Shown here: positions 49,804 to 50,139 of the stretch, piece by piece
Position numbering within the stretch: position 1 is the first letter of the stretch
Layout: the number at the start of each line of letters is the position of its first letter
NCBI GenBank assembly: GCA_902769535.1
Contig: CACXPH010000018.1
Coordinates: forward strand, 1 to 50,139
DNA length: 50,139 bases
From: an uncultured Bacteroidales bacterium
Lineage (GTDB): Bacteria > Bacteroidota > Bacteroidia > Bacteroidales > Paludibacteraceae
Direction: 5' to 3'
Position numbers and translations under genes: made by a program
Notes under the pieces: generated by a model
Database searches by the model: none
Seen by the model: the letters and a program-made list of their open reading frames with translations, nothing else
Told to the model about the DNA's origin: nothing

Positions 49804-50139
49804 TTAGCCCTGCTGCGCATCGTACGCATCACCGCAAACCTTCCACAGGTAAGCCGTCATGGTCTTCTTGCCGGTCGGCGAGTCTTTCTGCGCGTTGAAC
49901 GCCTGCAAATCCTGTGCCATGTGGCTCAGGTCTTTGCGACGAGCTTTCACCGCTGCCGATACTGCTGCGAAGCGAGTACGTGCGTTGATGGAGTCTTCGG
50001 TCTGCGAGATGTTGTTACCGTAGGTGTCACCCTTACGGACGTACAGACGCGTGCAGTTCGGGTTGGTGGTTGCTGCCGTACGGTGGGTACCGATCAGGTA
50101 GTCGCCACACTTGTGACCCTCTTTCTTTTTCGGCTTAGC
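49804..50139 (-). CDS. Conserved hypothetical protein (5' end beyond window)
   Basis: The last 111 codons are present, reading from the edge as AKPKKKEGHKCGDYLIG, then TNPNCTRLYVRKGDTYGNN, INARTRFAAVSAAVKARRKD, TGKKTMTAYLWKVCGDAYDA and a TAA at 49804. Basic and probably helical at the C-terminus; I recognise no named domain, though the phrase style is that of short Bacteroidales hypothetical proteins. The frame stays open for another 19 codons after the TAA. It is followed by the shared terminator/promoter at 49684-49726. Confidence 0.75.
   Translation of the reverse strand, partial: AKPKKKEGHKCGDYLIGTHRTAATTNPNCTRLYVRKGDTYGNNISQTEDSINARTRFAAVSAAVKARRKDLSHMAQDLQAFNAQKDSPTGKKTMTAYLWKVCGDAYDAQQG

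Overview
The window is bacterial chromosome from the order Bacteroidales (phylum Bacteroidota), GC near 50%, probably a gut or rumen type; family and species cannot be fixed from the sequence. Evidence: promoters of the Bacteroidota type (-7 TAnnTTTG with a -33 TTTG), few Shine-Dalgarno sites except in front of rpsU, BspA-type leucine-rich-repeat surface proteins, a type IX secretion (T9SS)-like tail, DUF4294, C69 dipeptidase, animal-type glycogen synthase and class A acid phosphatase.

Layout. 1-10.6 kb is housekeeping: rpsU behind tRNA-Leu, tcdA plus an AsmA-like protein on the + strand, then a - strand series ribD, rpsO, hflX-hpt-pgm, and prmC-recX convergent with a membrane TPR/HTH regulator. 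10.7-21.5 kb is a surface-protein block: two BspA-like proteins, a 1151-residue GLUG/Ig-like protein and an outer-membrane barrel in one tight operon, then a third BspA-like gene with its own promoter. 21.5-24.4 kb has a spacer with an 11-bp repeat and a umuC remnant, rfbC-rfbD, a DUF2461 gene and tRNA-Arg. 24.4-31.4 kb pairs a barrel/OmpA protein with a giant repetitive adhesin that is broken twice at identical 99-bp repeats. 31.4-38.6 kb carries rnhA, gapA, an unusual FeoB-like protein, pepD, a MATE pump and a small barrel. 38.6-44.3 kb is a - strand operon of a pRiA4b ORF-3-like gene, miaA, a PKD lipoprotein, glycogen synthase and a C69 dipeptidase. 44.4-49.7 kb is a - strand operon in which all four products look membrane-bound or exported: a LecA-like membrane protein, a LecA-like membrane domain fused to a complete phosphoglucomutase, a class A acid phosphatase and a DUF4294 protein. 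The window ends in a partial hypothetical gene.

Three things stand out. (1) The LecA-like/phosphoglucomutase/phosphatase operon is the best candidate for an undescribed system; the fusion keeps what looks like a lipoprotein signal at the join, suggesting a sugar-phosphate mutase on the outer face of the inner membrane. (2) Degenerate 7-bp tandem repeats occur at ten loci, seven of them inside or touching protein genes, where they add in-frame loops to conserved enzymes. (3) About thirteen promoters share an extended -33 word (near TTTGCATATGTC), one of two stereotyped spacers and almost always exactly 24 bp from -33 to -7; several drive near-leaderless mRNAs and two are fused to the terminator of the gene upstream. 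No CRISPR array, rRNA, insertion sequence or integrase was seen.
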